From assembly GCA_910579705.1 (NCBI GenBank), contig CAJTUI010000005.1:62001-126000 (forward strand): 64,000 bases of DNA, in the 5' to 3' direction. Shown here piece after piece: positions 32,367 to 41,468 of this stretch. Below the pieces are notes generated by a model that saw only the letters and a list, made by a program, of their open reading frames with translations, ran no database searches and had not been told where the DNA came from. The DNA is from an uncultured Christensenella sp. (GTDB lineage Bacteria > Bacillota > Clostridia > Christensenellales > Borkfalkiaceae). Position numbers and translations under genes: made by a program. Positions within the stretch are counted from its first letter, which is position 1; the number at the start of each line of letters is the position of its first letter.

Positions 32367-32804
32367 TTATTTACTGCCCGTAGAGCCGAACCCGCCCGCC
32401 CCGCGCACGGTTGAAGAAAGCTCCTCCGCCTCCGTAAACTTCGCGGTTATATAGGGCGTTATTACAAGCTGGGCGACCCGCTCTCCCGCCGCGACGGTCT
32501 GCGCCGTCTGCGAATGGTTGTGCAGCGCGACCTTGACCTCGCCGCGGTAGTCGCAATCCACTACCCCGACCTTGTTGGCGGGCGCAAGCCCCTTCTTCGT
32601 CGCTAGCCCGCTGCGCGCATAGATAAGCCCCGCATAGCCTACGGGCAGTTCCAGCGCAATGCCCGTGGGGATTAAAACCGTTGCGTGCGGCTCGATAGTA
32701 ATATCGCCGTCAAGACAGGCATAGAGGTCGGCCCCCGCCGCAAACTCGCTGCCGTACGCGGGCAAGACCGCCCTGTCGTTGAGTTTCTTTACCGAAACGT
32801 TCAT
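32367..32804 (-). CDS. dut: dUTP diphosphatase
   Basis: 145 residues from MNVSVKKLNDRAVLPAYGSE. All five trimeric dUTPase motifs are visible: AGADLYACLD (1), YARSGLATKKGL (2), GVVDCDYRGEVKVALHNH (3), RVAQLVI (4) and RGAGGFGSTG (5). Hydrolyses dUTP to dUMP. A longer upstream reading is rejected because it lies inside nrdG in another frame and the ATG at 32804 has GGAG upstream. Follows nrdG by 14 bases, forming a deoxynucleotide operon with nrdD-nrdG. Confidence 0.95.
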   Translation of the reverse strand: MNVSVKKLNDRAVLPAYGSEFAAGADLYACLDGDITIEPHATVLIPTGIALELPVGYAGLIYARSGLATKKGLAPANKVGVVDCDYRGEVKVALHNHSQTAQTVAAGERVAQLVITPYITAKFTEAEELSSTVRGAGGFGSTGSK

Positions 32805-32818
32805 ATGTATATTCTCCG

Positions 32819-33352
32819 TTAAACTATGCTTTTCTCGTCCCAGAGCACCACCTCGTCGCTTTTGAGGGAGGGCTTGACGAGTATTATTCTCTGGTTGGCC
32901 GAGCCGCGGAAAAGAAGGTTCAGATCTTTGAGTTCCTCCACGAACCTGCCGTCCACCAACACGTCCAGACATTTCAAGAGGCGCATAACGACGTCGGGGT
33001 CGCCCTTTTTACCCGTCAACAGGTCTGCCTCGTAGTCATAGCCCGTAAAGCACCAGAACGATTTTTTAGGATATTTCTTTCTCAGCCGCTCCATAAACGG
33101 CGCGAGCACGGCCGCGTTTTCCGGCTCGAACGGGTCGCCGCCGAGCAGCGTGAAGCCCTTGATATAGTCCGGCGCGAGCGCCTTAACGATACTGTCCTCC
33201 GTTTCTTTCGTAAAGGGCTGGCCGTAGCAGAAATCCCAGGTTTCGGGATTGAAACAGTTCTTGCACCTGTTGCGGCAACCGCTTACATACAGCGACACCC
33301 TGACTCCGGGGCCGTTGGAAACGTCGAAAGGTTTGATTTTAGCGTAATTCAA
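32819..33352 (-). CDS. nrdG: Anaerobic ribonucleotide reductase activating enzyme (radical SAM)
   Basis: 177 residues. Radical SAM cluster CRNRCKNCFNPETWDF (CxxxCxxC, about 30-37) after GPGVRVSLYVSGC, then TLLGGDPFEPEN, the GGDP motif about 92. Generates the glycyl radical on NrdD using SAM and an electron. Downstream of nrdD in the same unit. Confidence 0.95.
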   Translation of the reverse strand: MNYAKIKPFDVSNGPGVRVSLYVSGCRNRCKNCFNPETWDFCYGQPFTKETEDSIVKALAPDYIKGFTLLGGDPFEPENAAVLAPFMERLRKKYPKKSFWCFTGYDYEADLLTGKKGDPDVVMRLLKCLDVLVDGRFVEELKDLNLLFRGSANQRIILVKPSLKSDEVVLWDEKSIV

Positions 33353-33415
33353 AATTTATCCTCTTATAATTTATGCCCCGCCGCGCCTACGGCAGGGCAA
33401 TATATTTCGTTTAAA

Positions 33416-35542
33416 TCAAAGGTGCAGAACTCTCGCCTTGATTTCCTTGGTCTTGCCCACGTTCCAGAAATTTTCGCCGAGATAACCGCAGGTGCGGCGC
33501 GTAACGTTCATTTTACGCTGGTCCTTGTTGTGACATACGGGGCACTCCCACTCGTTGTCGTCGTTTATGATTATCTCGCCGTCGAACCCGCACACGTGGC
33601 AATAATCGCTCTTAGTGTTGAATTCGGCGTACTGGATATTGTCGTAAATATACTTTACAACGTCCTCGATCGCGGTGAGGTTGTGGCGCATATTGGGTAT
33701 TTCCACGTACGAAATGGCCCCGCCCGAAGAAATCTTCTGGAACTGGCTCTCGAACGTGAATTTAGAGAACGCGTCTATCTCCTCGCGCACGTCGACGTGA
33801 TAGCTGTTGGTATAATAGCCCTTGTCCGTAACGTCCTTGATAGTGCCGAAACGTTTCTGGTCGATTCTCGCAAAACGGTAGCAAAGCGACTCGGCAGGCG
33901 TACCGTAGAGCGCGAAACCGATATTGGTCTGTTTCTTCCATTTCTCGCAGTGGTCGCGGAGCGACTGCATAACTTTGAGCGCGAACTCCGTGCCCGCGGG
34001 GTCGGTATGCGAAACGCCCTTGACAAGTTTGGTGACCTCGTACAGGCCGATATAGCCGAGCGAAATGGACGAGTAGCCGCCGAAAAGATATTTATCGATA
34101 GTTTCGCCGGGGGCGAGGCGCGCTATCGCGCCGTACTGCCAGTGCACGGGCGACACGTCGCTGGTTATGCCTTTGAGCGCGTTGTGGCGGCACATAATCG
34201 CCTCGAAACACAGTTCGAGCCTTTCTTCGAGAATTTTCCAGAACTTGTTTTCGTCGCCCTTGGCGAGAATACCGCACTGGGGAAGGTTAATGGAAACGAC
34301 GCCCTGATTGAACCTGCCCTCGAACTTGTAGTTACCGTTTTCGTCCTTCCAGGGGGACAGGAAAGAACGGCAGCCCATAGGCGAGAAAACGTTGCCCTCG
34401 TAATTCTCGCGCATTTTCTTTGCGGAAATATAGTCGGGATAGAGGCGCTTGGACGAGCACTTGACAGCAAGCTTGGTAAGATAATCGTACTTGCCGCCTT
34501 TAAGACAGTTGTTTTCGTCCAGAACGTAAATGAGCTTGGGGAACGCGGGGGTGACGTAAACGCCCTTTTCGTTCTTTATGCCCTCGTAACGCTGTTTCAA
34601 GATTTCTTCTATAATCATAGCGTTTTCTTCTATATACTCGTCTTTTTCGTCGAGATAGAGGAAAAGCGTGACAAACGGCGACTGTCCGTTCGTGGTCATA
34701 AGCGTGTTTATCTGATACTGTATGGTCTGCACGCCCGCTTTAAGCGATTCCTGAACGCGCATATCGACAAAGCTCTTCTTCGTCGCCGCGTCCAGAGTAT
34801 CGCCGAACTGCTTGTCGCACTGGCGGATATACTTCTCCCTGGTGCGCCTGAGATACTTGCCGAGGTGCGCGATATTGACCGACTGTCCGCCGTACTGCGA
34901 CGACGCGACGGACGCGATTATCTGCGTCATTATAGTGCAGGCCGTCTGAAACGATTTGGGGCTTTCGATCATTTTACCGTTCATAACCGTTCCGTTATCG
35001 AGCATATCGCTGATATTTATAAGACAGCAGTTGAATATGGGTTGAAGGAAATAATCGGCGTCGTGGAAGTGCAGAATGCCCTCGTCGTGCGCCTTTGCAA
35101 TATGCTCGGGCAGGAGGATACGGCGGGTAAGGTCCTTGGAAACTTCGCCCGCGATAAGGTCGCGCTGGGTCGCCGCCGTGCGCGCGTTCTTGTTGGAGTT
35201 CTCTTCCATAACGTCCTTGTTGGAGTTTTTAATGAGCGTGAGAATGCTCTCGTCCGTGGTGTTGGCCTTACGGATAAGCGCGCGCTCGTAACGGTAGAGA
35301 ATATACGATTTCATAAGCTGATACTTGTTGAACTCCATCAGCTTTTCCTCTACCATATCCTGAATATCCTCGACGAGTACGCGCCTTCTGTGGCGCGACG
35401 CAATGTCGTCCACTATCGCGGTAATCTGGGCGTCCGTCGCGCGGTCCTCGATATCAACCGCCTCGTTCGCTTTGCTTATCGCCCTTATGATTTTGCTTCT
35501 GTCGAAATCTACGGTAGAGCCGTCTCTTTTTATAACTTTCAT
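33416..35542 (-). CDS. nrdD: Anaerobic (class III) ribonucleoside-triphosphate reductase
   Basis: 708 residues from MKVIKRDGSTVDFDRSKIIR, an ATP-cone at the N-terminus (1-90). Barrel landmarks: HDADYFLQPIFNCCLINISDML about 155, GGQSVNIAHLGKYLRRTR, TPAFPKLIYVLDENN, MGCRSFLSPW. A C-terminal zinc site CHVCGF...CPVCH and the glycyl radical loop RRTCGYLGENFWN end it. Start at 35542 has GGAGGAA upstream. Controlled by a pair of NrdR boxes above its promoter. Confidence 0.96.
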   Translation of the reverse strand: MKVIKRDGSTVDFDRSKIIRAISKANEAVDIEDRATDAQITAIVDDIASRHRRRVLVEDIQDMVEEKLMEFNKYQLMKSYILYRYERALIRKANTTDESILTLIKNSNKDVMEENSNKNARTAATQRDLIAGEVSKDLTRRILLPEHIAKAHDEGILHFHDADYFLQPIFNCCLINISDMLDNGTVMNGKMIESPKSFQTACTIMTQIIASVASSQYGGQSVNIAHLGKYLRRTREKYIRQCDKQFGDTLDAATKKSFVDMRVQESLKAGVQTIQYQINTLMTTNGQSPFVTLFLYLDEKDEYIEENAMIIEEILKQRYEGIKNEKGVYVTPAFPKLIYVLDENNCLKGGKYDYLTKLAVKCSSKRLYPDYISAKKMRENYEGNVFSPMGCRSFLSPWKDENGNYKFEGRFNQGVVSINLPQCGILAKGDENKFWKILEERLELCFEAIMCRHNALKGITSDVSPVHWQYGAIARLAPGETIDKYLFGGYSSISLGYIGLYEVTKLVKGVSHTDPAGTEFALKVMQSLRDHCEKWKKQTNIGFALYGTPAESLCYRFARIDQKRFGTIKDVTDKGYYTNSYHVDVREEIDAFSKFTFESQFQKISSGGAISYVEIPNMRHNLTAIEDVVKYIYDNIQYAEFNTKSDYCHVCGFDGEIIINDDNEWECPVCHNKDQRKMNVTRRTCGYLGENFWNVGKTKEIKARVLHL

Positions 35543-35595
35543 ATATATTCCTCCGATTGTCCCGTAAGTCCTCCCCCGAAGAGGGAGCAAGGTCA

Positions 35596-35624
35596 AGTAT
35601 ATTACAACAAAACCCCGTTGTCAA
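35596..35624 (-). promoter_or_regulatory. Promoter of nrdD-nrdG-dut
   Basis: Minus strand TTGACA (35624-35619), 17 bases, TATACT (35601-35596). Confidence 0.75.
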
Positions 35625-35632
35625 GCCCTGCA

Positions 35633-35681
35633 CCACAATATCTAGTATGTTTTTTTTAAACATCGACACTAGATATAGTGG
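35633..35681. promoter_or_regulatory. Pair of NrdR boxes
   Basis: ACAATATCTAGT (35635-35646) and ACTAGATATAGT (35668-35679), each a near-palindrome matching the ACACTATATATAGTGT-type NrdR consensus, with centres about 33 bases apart (three helical turns). They lie directly upstream of the -35, the usual arrangement for NrdR repression of nrd operons. NrdR itself is not in the window. Confidence 0.8.
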
Positions 35682-35763
35682 GTGTCATTAATTAACATAA
35701 AATTTTACATTACGGCCGAAAATGATAAATTTATGTACAAACCGTTTAAATTTGCGCACTTTT

Positions 35764-36192
35764 TCAGATAAATTTCGAAAGATACGATAAATCCAGTTTC
35801 CATTCCGCAACCCCGTTGCGGCGGCGGTGCGCGGCGTTCGCCTCGCCAAGCGCCTTGCGGTATTCCGCGTACGTACAGCCGTTGACCTTCATAAAATGCG
35901 CCGCCGCCCGCTCTTCACCGCCCATAAGCTGGGTGCGGCCGATATGTATGACCTCGTGGCACGCCCTGCAAACGGCGACCACGTCCGAAAGTTTCTGCAC
36001 GGCGTTCTTCTCGTCGTACTCCCACCTCTCGTGCGCTTCGGGCGCGGCCGTACGCGCGCCGCATATCATACAATGCCCGCCAGCGCGGGAATACGCCTCG
36101 CGCCTTACTGCGTTCCACTGCGCGGGCGTCAATAAACTTCTCAGATTGCTATACCAACAGCTGTCGGGAACCAGCTCGATTTCAAGTTTCAT
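35764..36192 (-). CDS. HNH-like zinc-finger endonuclease domain protein
   Basis: 142 residues from MKLEIELVPDSCWYSNLRSL. Cys pair GGHCMICGA (about 41-44) and CRACHEVIH (about 75-82) with EAHERWEYDE between, an HNH-type beta-beta-alpha metal fold. The C-terminal GGEERAAAHFMKVNGCTYAEY is also seen in such stand-alone HNH proteins. Function unknown. The start overlaps the upstream EEP gene's stop by 11 bases, so coupling is likely. A longer N-terminus would lie inside that gene in another frame. Confidence 0.75.
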   Translation of the reverse strand: MKLEIELVPDSCWYSNLRSLLTPAQWNAVRREAYSRAGGHCMICGARTAAPEAHERWEYDEKNAVQKLSDVVAVCRACHEVIHIGRTQLMGGEERAAAHFMKVNGCTYAEYRKALGEANAAHRRRNGVAEWKLDLSYLSKFI

Positions 36193-37327
36193 TTTTAAGC
36201 CTGAACTCCAAGACAACGGGATTATGGTCGCTGTACGCGTACTCCGTGTCCACCGTTGAAACCGACACGACCTCCACATTATCCGAAACGATAAACCCGT
36301 CGACCGTCGTCGTATAGTTAACGCCCTTCGTATACGGCATTTCGGCGGCGCGGCAGGTAGCAGTGTCCGCGTCCGCCGCGAGCGTGAATGCTTGCGCAAG
36401 CTCCGCGGAACGGAGCACGGAATTTTTCACCCATTCGGGAACTTTCTGCTCGCTTTTAAAATGAGTGAGCGCCTCTTCGTCGCTGTCGAATTCGTCCGCG
36501 ATAAGGCAGTGGTTGAAATCGCCGCCCGCAACTACGAAGTTGCCTTTCGCATACTCTTCCGCAAGCACGGCGTTGAGCATTTCAAGCTGACTTGCGCGCA
36601 CTGTGCCGCCCTTGTCGTAGGCGGACATATGCAGGTTAATCATAACAAGTTGCGCCTCGCTGTGTTCGACGGGCACATAGTGCACGGAAAAGCACCTGTC
36701 CAGATCGAATAGCTTGTCTATGAAATTATCGGTTACGGGAAATGAGCGGCGCACCGCACTGCCGACCTTCAACGCGGACAGTGTTAGCAACCCCGCATTG
36801 GTCTTGCCTATCGGGTCGGAAAGCGGATAAAACAGCCGCGCCGTATGAAAGTTCTCCGCGTATACCGCGGAATAGCCGCCGAACGCTGAGATTGCGGCGG
36901 CCTTCATATCTATCTTGTAGCTTCTGTCCGCACTTTCGTCCACTTCCTGAAAAAAGTAGAAATCCGCCGCGGCCGCCTTTGCGACGGAGAGCTGGCCGTC
37001 CACGTTCTTCCGCACGTCCTCCCTGCTCGTTCCCTTGGCGTATTTACCCGTGACCTCCGTTCCGTCCTTCATAACGCCCGTATCCATAAAGAACGAGTAC
37101 TCGGGCGAGTACGCGCCGAAACCGAGGTTGTAGGTCATTACCGTGAAAGTTTCGCCCGCCGCGGCGGAACGGGTTGCGCCGTCCGACACGCCGAGTTTCA
37201 GGTTGTCCTCTATCCTGTAATACTGGGCCGCAACGTACGCGACGTAACCGCCCGCAATCATTACAAACAGACAAATTACCGACGCGAGAGTGATTGCGGT
37301 TATTTTCAATATCTTTTTAGCGTTCAT
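36182..37327 (-). CDS. Membrane-anchored endonuclease/exonuclease/phosphatase (EEP) family protein
   Basis: 381 residues. One N-terminal membrane helix (about 9-30, ITAITLASVICLFVMIAGGY) then an extracytoplasmic EEP fold: VMTYNLGFGAYSPE (about 63), FFQEVDESADRSYKID about 125, INLHMSAYDKGG about 230, VAGGDFNHCL about 265 and a terminal YSDHNPVVLEF with the catalytic Asp-His. Substrate unknown; possibly nucleic acid or sphingomyelin-like lipid. The mRNA appears leaderless. The HNH gene follows with overlap. Confidence 0.85.
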   Translation of the reverse strand: MNAKKILKITAITLASVICLFVMIAGGYVAYVAAQYYRIEDNLKLGVSDGATRSAAAGETFTVMTYNLGFGAYSPEYSFFMDTGVMKDGTEVTGKYAKGTSREDVRKNVDGQLSVAKAAAADFYFFQEVDESADRSYKIDMKAAAISAFGGYSAVYAENFHTARLFYPLSDPIGKTNAGLLTLSALKVGSAVRRSFPVTDNFIDKLFDLDRCFSVHYVPVEHSEAQLVMINLHMSAYDKGGTVRASQLEMLNAVLAEEYAKGNFVVAGGDFNHCLIADEFDSDEEALTHFKSEQKVPEWVKNSVLRSAELAQAFTLAADADTATCRAAEMPYTKGVNYTTTVDGFIVSDNVEVVSVSTVDTEYAYSDHNPVVLEFRLKNET

Positions 37328-37333
37328 AATTTA

Positions 37334-37362
37334 AGTATACACCCGAACGGCGTAATTTACAA
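37334..37362 (-). promoter_or_regulatory. Leaderless promoter of the EEP gene
   Basis: Minus strand TTGTAA (37362-37357), 17 bases, TATACT (37339-37334), then six bases and the ATG at 37327. No Shine-Dalgarno. Confidence 0.7.
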
Positions 37363-37389
37363 GGGTTTACAGCAACGGAAAATAGTTAC

Positions 37390-37418
37390 TTGACGAAACC
37401 CGCAAAAACGTTTATTAT
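37390..37418 (+). promoter_or_regulatory. Leaderless promoter of the 207-aa gene
   Basis: TTGACG (37390-37395), 17 bases, TATTAT (37413-37418), then six bases and ATG at 37425. No Shine-Dalgarno. Confidence 0.7.
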
Positions 37419-37424
37419 ATATGT

Positions 37425-38048
37425 ATGGCAGAAATTAAAGGCAATATCGAAAAATGGAGAACGGGAGAGCGGGTAGGCGCGGCCGCGACGGCAGTCTGCG
37501 CGGCGACGGTAATATTTTTTATCGTCTGTTTTTCAATCGCGCGCGCGCTGGATTTGCACGCCCTGCAACTTACCGCGCTGATAGTATCTCCCGTGGTTCT
37601 GGCCGCGGCCGCCGCGGTGGCCGCGCTGTGCAATATCTTTTACGGCGGCGCACTGGACAGGGCGGTCAAGGACTATATAGTAGAAGTCAGCGTGGAACAG
37701 GCGGCGCTTTTCAGGCCCGAAAAAAACTCGCTTACCTTTCGAATTTCTTTCGAGGAGAACTCCGTCGTAATGCGGGTTAACGGATACAAGGACAAAATAG
37801 AGTTCGATTTTTCGCCGCTCGGGAAAATAGGCGCGGCAAGAAAACTGTCGCTTATCTCGGCGGCCGAGGAACGGCTTTGCGTAACGTTCTGCCGACTGTA
37901 CGAGCGCGGGGCGGGCTATACTCGGGTCAGCTATTCCGAGAGCGGCGGCTCGCGCAAAAAGGACGGCAAGGAGTTTTACATAATAAAGGACGGCGCGCCC
38001 GACAGACGCGCGTACAAGACGTATCTGAAAACAACCGCGCGCAAATAG
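37425..38048 (+). CDS. Membrane protein of unknown function (207 aa, two helices)
   Basis: Begins MAEIKGNIEKWRTGERVGAA. Two adjacent hydrophobic helices (about 18-40 and 47-70, the second VSPVVLAAAAAVAALCNIF), then a cytosolic beta-rich domain of about 130 residues with FRISFEENSVVMRVNGYKDK and FDFSPLG. No family recognised; the layout resembles small stress-related membrane proteins (YcxB-like), unverified. The mRNA seems leaderless and is diverged from the EEP gene. Confidence 0.7.
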   Translation: MAEIKGNIEKWRTGERVGAAATAVCAATVIFFIVCFSIARALDLHALQLTALIVSPVVLAAAAAVAALCNIFYGGALDRAVKDYIVEVSVEQAALFRPEKNSLTFRISFEENSVVMRVNGYKDKIEFDFSPLGKIGAARKLSLISAAEERLCVTFCRLYERGAGYTRVSYSESGGSRKKDGKEFYIIKDGAPDRRAYKTYLKTTARK

Positions 38049-38064
38049 CGCGCGGCTGTTTTTT
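38035..38064. terminator. Terminator between the 207-aa gene and glpK
   Basis: CCGCGCGC-AAATA-GCGCGCGG then CTGTTTTTTT. Overlaps the end of the CDS and the glpK stop. Confidence 0.8.
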
Positions 38065-39542
38065 TATGACAGCGTTTTCCCGACGGCCGTCTTCCAGCCG
38101 CCAAGAAGTTTTTCGCGACGGGCCACGTCCATATCGGGGACGAAAAGCCGCCCCTCCTTCAACGTGCCGCGCACCTCGTTCAAATCTTTCCAGATACCCG
38201 CGGCAAGCCCCGCAAGATACGCCGCGCCCAGCGCCGTCGTTTCCACGCAACGCGGGCGGACGACTTCCCTCGACAGCACGTCCGACTGGAACTGCAACAG
38301 GAAGTTGTTTCTGCTCGCCCCGCCGTCAACGGCAAGTCGGGTTATCTTTATTCCCGAATCCTTTTCCATTGCCTGCACTATGTCGCACACCTGATATGCG
38401 ATACTTTCGAGCGCCGCGCGCGCTATATGCCCGCGCGTTGTCCCGCGCGTAATTCCAGAAACCGTGCCGCGCGCGGCCGCGTCCCAGTACGGCGCGCCTA
38501 GGCCGGTGAACGCGGGCACAAGATACACCCCGCCGTTGTCCTCCACCGTCTGCGCAAGCGTTTCGCTTTCGTCCGCGGCGGAGATTATTTTCAGTCCGTC
38601 CCTCAGCCACTGTACGACCGCGCCGCCTACAAACACCGAGCCTTCGAGCACGTACGGCGGCCTGTCCGTGCAGGTCGCGCCGAGCGTGGTCACAAGCCCG
38701 TTCCTGCTCTTGACCGCCCGCGACCCCGTGTTCATAAGCAGGAAACAGCCCGTCCCGTAAGTATTTTTCAAGTCGCCCGCCTCCGTGCAGAGTTGTCCGA
38801 AAAGAGCGGACTGCTGATCGCCGACCGCGCCGCACACGGGCACGGGCGAACCGAACACCTTTTTATCGGTCAAACCGAAGTTCCAGCCGCTCGGCCGCAC
38901 TTCGGCAAGCATACTCGCGGGAATACCGAAAAGTGCCAGAAGCTCCTCGTCCCATTTTAGGGTGTGGATATTGAAAAGCATAGTTCTGGCCGCGTTGGTG
39001 TAGTCGGTGGCGAATATCCTGCCCTTGGAAAGTTGCCACATAAGATAGGTGTCGACCGTGCCGAAGAGCAGGCCGCCCTGCTCCGCACGCTCCCGCGCGC
39101 CCGCAACGTTGTCGAGTATCCATTTTATTTTCGTCGCGCTGAAATACGCGTCGGGGATAAGCCCCGTCTTTTCGTAGATTGCGTCGGCGCAGGTTTTTTT
39201 GAGTTCGCCGCAATACTCCGCCGTTCTCCGGCACTGCCAGACGATTGCGTTATACACGGGCTTGCCCGTCTCTTTATCCCAGACGAGAGTGGTTTCGCGC
39301 TGATTGGTTATACCTATCGCCGCCACGTCCTCCGCCGAAATTTCCGCGCGCACAAGCGCCTCGGCCACCACAGCCATAACCGAACCCATAATGTCCTGCG
39401 GCGAATGCTCCACCCAACCCGACTTGGGATATATCTGCTTGAATTCCTGTTGCGCCATAGAAACTATGCGCGCGTTTTCGTCGAAAACGATTGCGCGCGA
39501 ACTTGTCGTCCCCTGGTCTATCGAAAGTATAAATCTTGACAT
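38064..39542 (-). CDS. glpK: Glycerol kinase
   Basis: 492 residues. FGGY family: [16 protein letters not shown] at the start, [19 protein letters not shown] about 76, [11 protein letters not shown] about 42, [11 protein letters not shown] about 240, and [19 protein letters not shown] about 395. Phosphorylates glycerol to glycerol 3-phosphate. No glpF or glpD adjacent. The mRNA is predicted to be leaderless. Note [12 protein letters not shown] typical of GlpK. Confidence 0.96.
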   Translation of the reverse strand: MSRFILSIDQGTTSSRAIVFDENARIVSMAQQEFKQIYPKSGWVEHSPQDIMGSVMAVVAEALVRAEISAEDVAAIGITNQRETTLVWDKETGKPVYNAIVWQCRRTAEYCGELKKTCADAIYEKTGLIPDAYFSATKIKWILDNVAGARERAEQGGLLFGTVDTYLMWQLSKGRIFATDYTNAARTMLFNIHTLKWDEELLALFGIPASMLAEVRPSGWNFGLTDKKVFGSPVPVCGAVGDQQSALFGQLCTEAGDLKNTYGTGCFLLMNTGSRAVKSRNGLVTTLGATCTDRPPYVLEGSVFVGGAVVQWLRDGLKIISAADESETLAQTVEDNGGVYLVPAFTGLGAPYWDAAARGTVSGITRGTTRGHIARAALESIAYQVCDIVQAMEKDSGIKITRLAVDGGASRNNFLLQFQSDVLSREVVRPRCVETTALGAAYLAGLAAGIWKDLNEVRGTLKEGRLFVPDMDVARREKLLGGWKTAVGKTLS

Positions 39543-39548
39543 AAACCC

Positions 39549-39577
39549 ATTATATCACGGCCGCCGCGAAATTTCAA
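39549..39577 (-). promoter_or_regulatory. Leaderless promoter of glpK
   Basis: Minus strand TTGAAA (39577-39572), 17 bases, TATAAT (39554-39549), then GGGTTT and the ATG at 39542. No Shine-Dalgarno. Confidence 0.75.
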
Positions 39578-39586
39578 CGGTAAAAT

Positions 39587-39615
39587 AAAAAGAGGGCCTC
39601 AGTTTCCCTCTTTTT
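39587..39615 (-). terminator. Terminator after the 52-aa gene
   Basis: AAAAAGAGGG-CCTCAGTTT-CCCTCTTTTT, overlapping the stop codon. Confidence 0.65.
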
Positions 39616-39757
39616 CTTCTTCGTTGTACTGCTTATGGAATTTAGCGATTTCTTTGGTGTCCAGCGAAACTTTCTGATAAAGTCCCGTACATTCGTTAGC
39701 GCTTACGCACTGCTCGAAAAGGTCGTCGATAATGTTGTCAGTTCTACGTTTTGCCAT
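39599..39757 (-). CDS. Small protein of unknown function (52 aa) next to the inserted element
   Basis: From MAKRRTDNIIDDLFEQCVSA; charged, no membrane segment, with NECTGLYQKVSLD, a motif pattern I associate with small cargo proteins of integrative elements, though not verified. Starts about 40 bases beyond the displaced rlmD end. The ribosome-binding site is weak and the start could be later. Confidence 0.5.
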   Translation of the reverse strand: MAKRRTDNIIDDLFEQCVSANECTGLYQKVSLDTKEIAKFHKQYNEEEKEGN

Positions 39758-39794
39758 ACTAAGATTTTGGGCAATCCGCAAAAATTTTATACGG

Positions 39795-41468
39795 CTATGC
39801 CTTCCGCGAAAGCACAACCAACGTCTCGACGTTTGTACTGTTATTCAAAAAGATTTCCCGTACTTCTTTCCCGTCTTTATGCACGGGAAAGTTGAATTTC
39901 ATTGATTTTAAGGGCATTTCGCTCTCCCCTTCGGGATAAATTTGAATTTCTTTGACCAAAGTCGAAATCAACTCTTTCTTTTCCTCATCACTGATTATAT
40001 CATATAATTCGTTAAAATGCTCTAAAATTTTATAAATATTTTCCATCGTGATGAATTCCGCTTCCACAGACTTTTTTCTTGTTCTTGCGTCTTCGATATT
40101 TGCTTCTATTTCGGCAATCGTGTCGTACAATCCGTCAAGCCGTAAAGTCATATCGCGAATCTTTCTTTCGCGGTATGTTACATCTATGGGAAGCGAATCG
40201 ATTTCACGTTCCAACCGCGCTTTATTTACTTCCACCTCTTTTAGTTTGGTTTCGTAGTTGTGTATTTCCGTATCGATTTTCGCGGTATCGACTTGCAATC
40301 CTATTTTCTTTTTTATCTCGGCGGCAAAGTGTTCGTCTTTCACCAACTCTTTAATAAACTCTATTACGAGCGGCTCAATGTCCGTCTTTTTGAGATTTGC
40401 GCTATAATCGCAAGACCGTCCCCGTTCCTGCTTATTCCGACTGCAAGCATAATACATAACCTCTTTATATGTGCCGTCCTTCTTAGTCCAGCAAACTCTG
40501 TTTGCGTACATACCGCTTCCGCACTTAGGACATTTGATAATTCCCGTAAGCAAGTGAGCACGCTCTTTGCCGTATTTTGATTCGGATTTAACTCCCGTTT
40601 CCTGTCTTTTCTCGTGCGCTTTTGTCCAAAGTTCTTCATCGACAATCCCTTCGTGCAAACCGTCTACCAAACAATAATCTTGCTTGTTTACAACTTTGTA
40701 ATCGGCTTTTGTGCCTTTCACTTTTTCCCGCGCTCTTCTTCCGTAAGCGATCTTACCGCAATAAACGGGATTGTCCAAAAGTATCTTGATGAAATGCGCG
40801 CTGAATTCTTCAATATCGGTTTTCTTGCGCGGCGTCTTTTTAATACCCTGTAAGTTCAGATATTTTGCTATTCCCGTATAGCCCATATTCGTATGAACGA
40901 ACTTATCGAAAATCGTCCGCACAATCTCCGCTTCATCTTCTTCTATGACCAATGTATCGTCTTTCAAGCTATACCCGTACGGAGCGGGACCGCCGTTCCA
41001 CTTACCTTGCCGAGCTTTTTCTCTGCGCCCGTTCATTGTCTGTTCGAGAATGTTCTCGCGCTCTATCTCGGCAACCGCAGACAAAACGGAAATAAGCAAT
41101 TTTCCGCTTGTCTGCGAAGAATCAATTCCTTCCTCAATACAAAGCAAATTCACTCCGTAGGATTGAATAAATTCCAACGAATTGAGAATATCGGCGGCAT
41201 TTCTGCCGAAACGGGAAAGCTTATAAACCAAAACGTAATCCACGTCAAGCCCTTCTTGAATATCGGAGAGCATTTTCTTAAACGCCGGACGCCCTTCTAT
41301 CGATTTCCCAGACTTGCCCGCATCTTCGTAGATGCCGACTATTTGCATTTCTTCCCGTTCGGCATATCTTTTCAAACTGTTTTTCTGTCCGTCAAGACTA
41401 TACCCCTCTACTTGCATTTCGGTACTTACTCGCGGATATAAAATGCACTTTTTACCTTCTCGATTCAT
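39795..41468 (-). CDS. Large serine recombinase (site-specific integrase)
   Basis: 557 residues. Resolvase catalytic domain 1-150: CILYPRVSTEMQVEGYSLDGQ (catalytic Ser about 15), YKLSRFGRNAADIL about 85, ERENILEQTMNGRREKARQGKW about 145. Then the recombinase domain (KTPRKKTDIEEF) and a zinc ribbon (IKCPKCGSGMYANRV and later CSRNKQERGRSCDYSANL), a coiled coil about 415-470. The last residues, VETLVVLSRKA, match the normal end of RlmD: the C-terminal codons are host sequence gained at integration. GGAGAAG precedes the ATG. Confidence 0.93.
   Translation of the reverse strand: MNREGKKCILYPRVSTEMQVEGYSLDGQKNSLKRYAEREEMQIVGIYEDAGKSGKSIEGRPAFKKMLSDIQEGLDVDYVLVYKLSRFGRNAADILNSLEFIQSYGVNLLCIEEGIDSSQTSGKLLISVLSAVAEIERENILEQTMNGRREKARQGKWNGGPAPYGYSLKDDTLVIEEDEAEIVRTIFDKFVHTNMGYTGIAKYLNLQGIKKTPRKKTDIEEFSAHFIKILLDNPVYCGKIAYGRRAREKVKGTKADYKVVNKQDYCLVDGLHEGIVDEELWTKAHEKRQETGVKSESKYGKERAHLLTGIIKCPKCGSGMYANRVCWTKKDGTYKEVMYYACSRNKQERGRSCDYSANLKKTDIEPLVIEFIKELVKDEHFAAEIKKKIGLQVDTAKIDTEIHNYETKLKEVEVNKARLEREIDSLPIDVTYRERKIRDMTLRLDGLYDTIAEIEANIEDARTRKKSVEAEFITMENIYKILEHFNELYDIISDEEKKELISTLVKEIQIYPEGESEMPLKSMKFNFPVHKDGKEVREIFLNNSTNVETLVVLSRKA
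39814..39828. other. Attachment-site core, copy 1 (in recombinase 3' end)
   Basis: Minus strand CGAGACGTTGGTTGT, then G-CTTTC. Identical to copy 2 over 15 bases. Downstream of it lies the original 3' tail of rlmD. Confidence 0.75.

Noticed and set aside
32805-32972. N-terminal 56-residue extension of dUTPase.
   Set aside because: It lies inside nrdG in another frame; the ATG at 32804 has its own ribosome-binding site and gives standard dUTPase length.
33375-33398. GC-rich imperfect hairpin between nrdD and nrdG as a terminator.
   Set aside because: No U-run follows on the minus strand and the genes form one operon.
33422-35659. A 745-codon open frame on the plus strand opposite nrdD.
   Set aside because: It is an antisense shadow of a highly conserved gene, caused by codon bias; no ribosome-binding site or domain.
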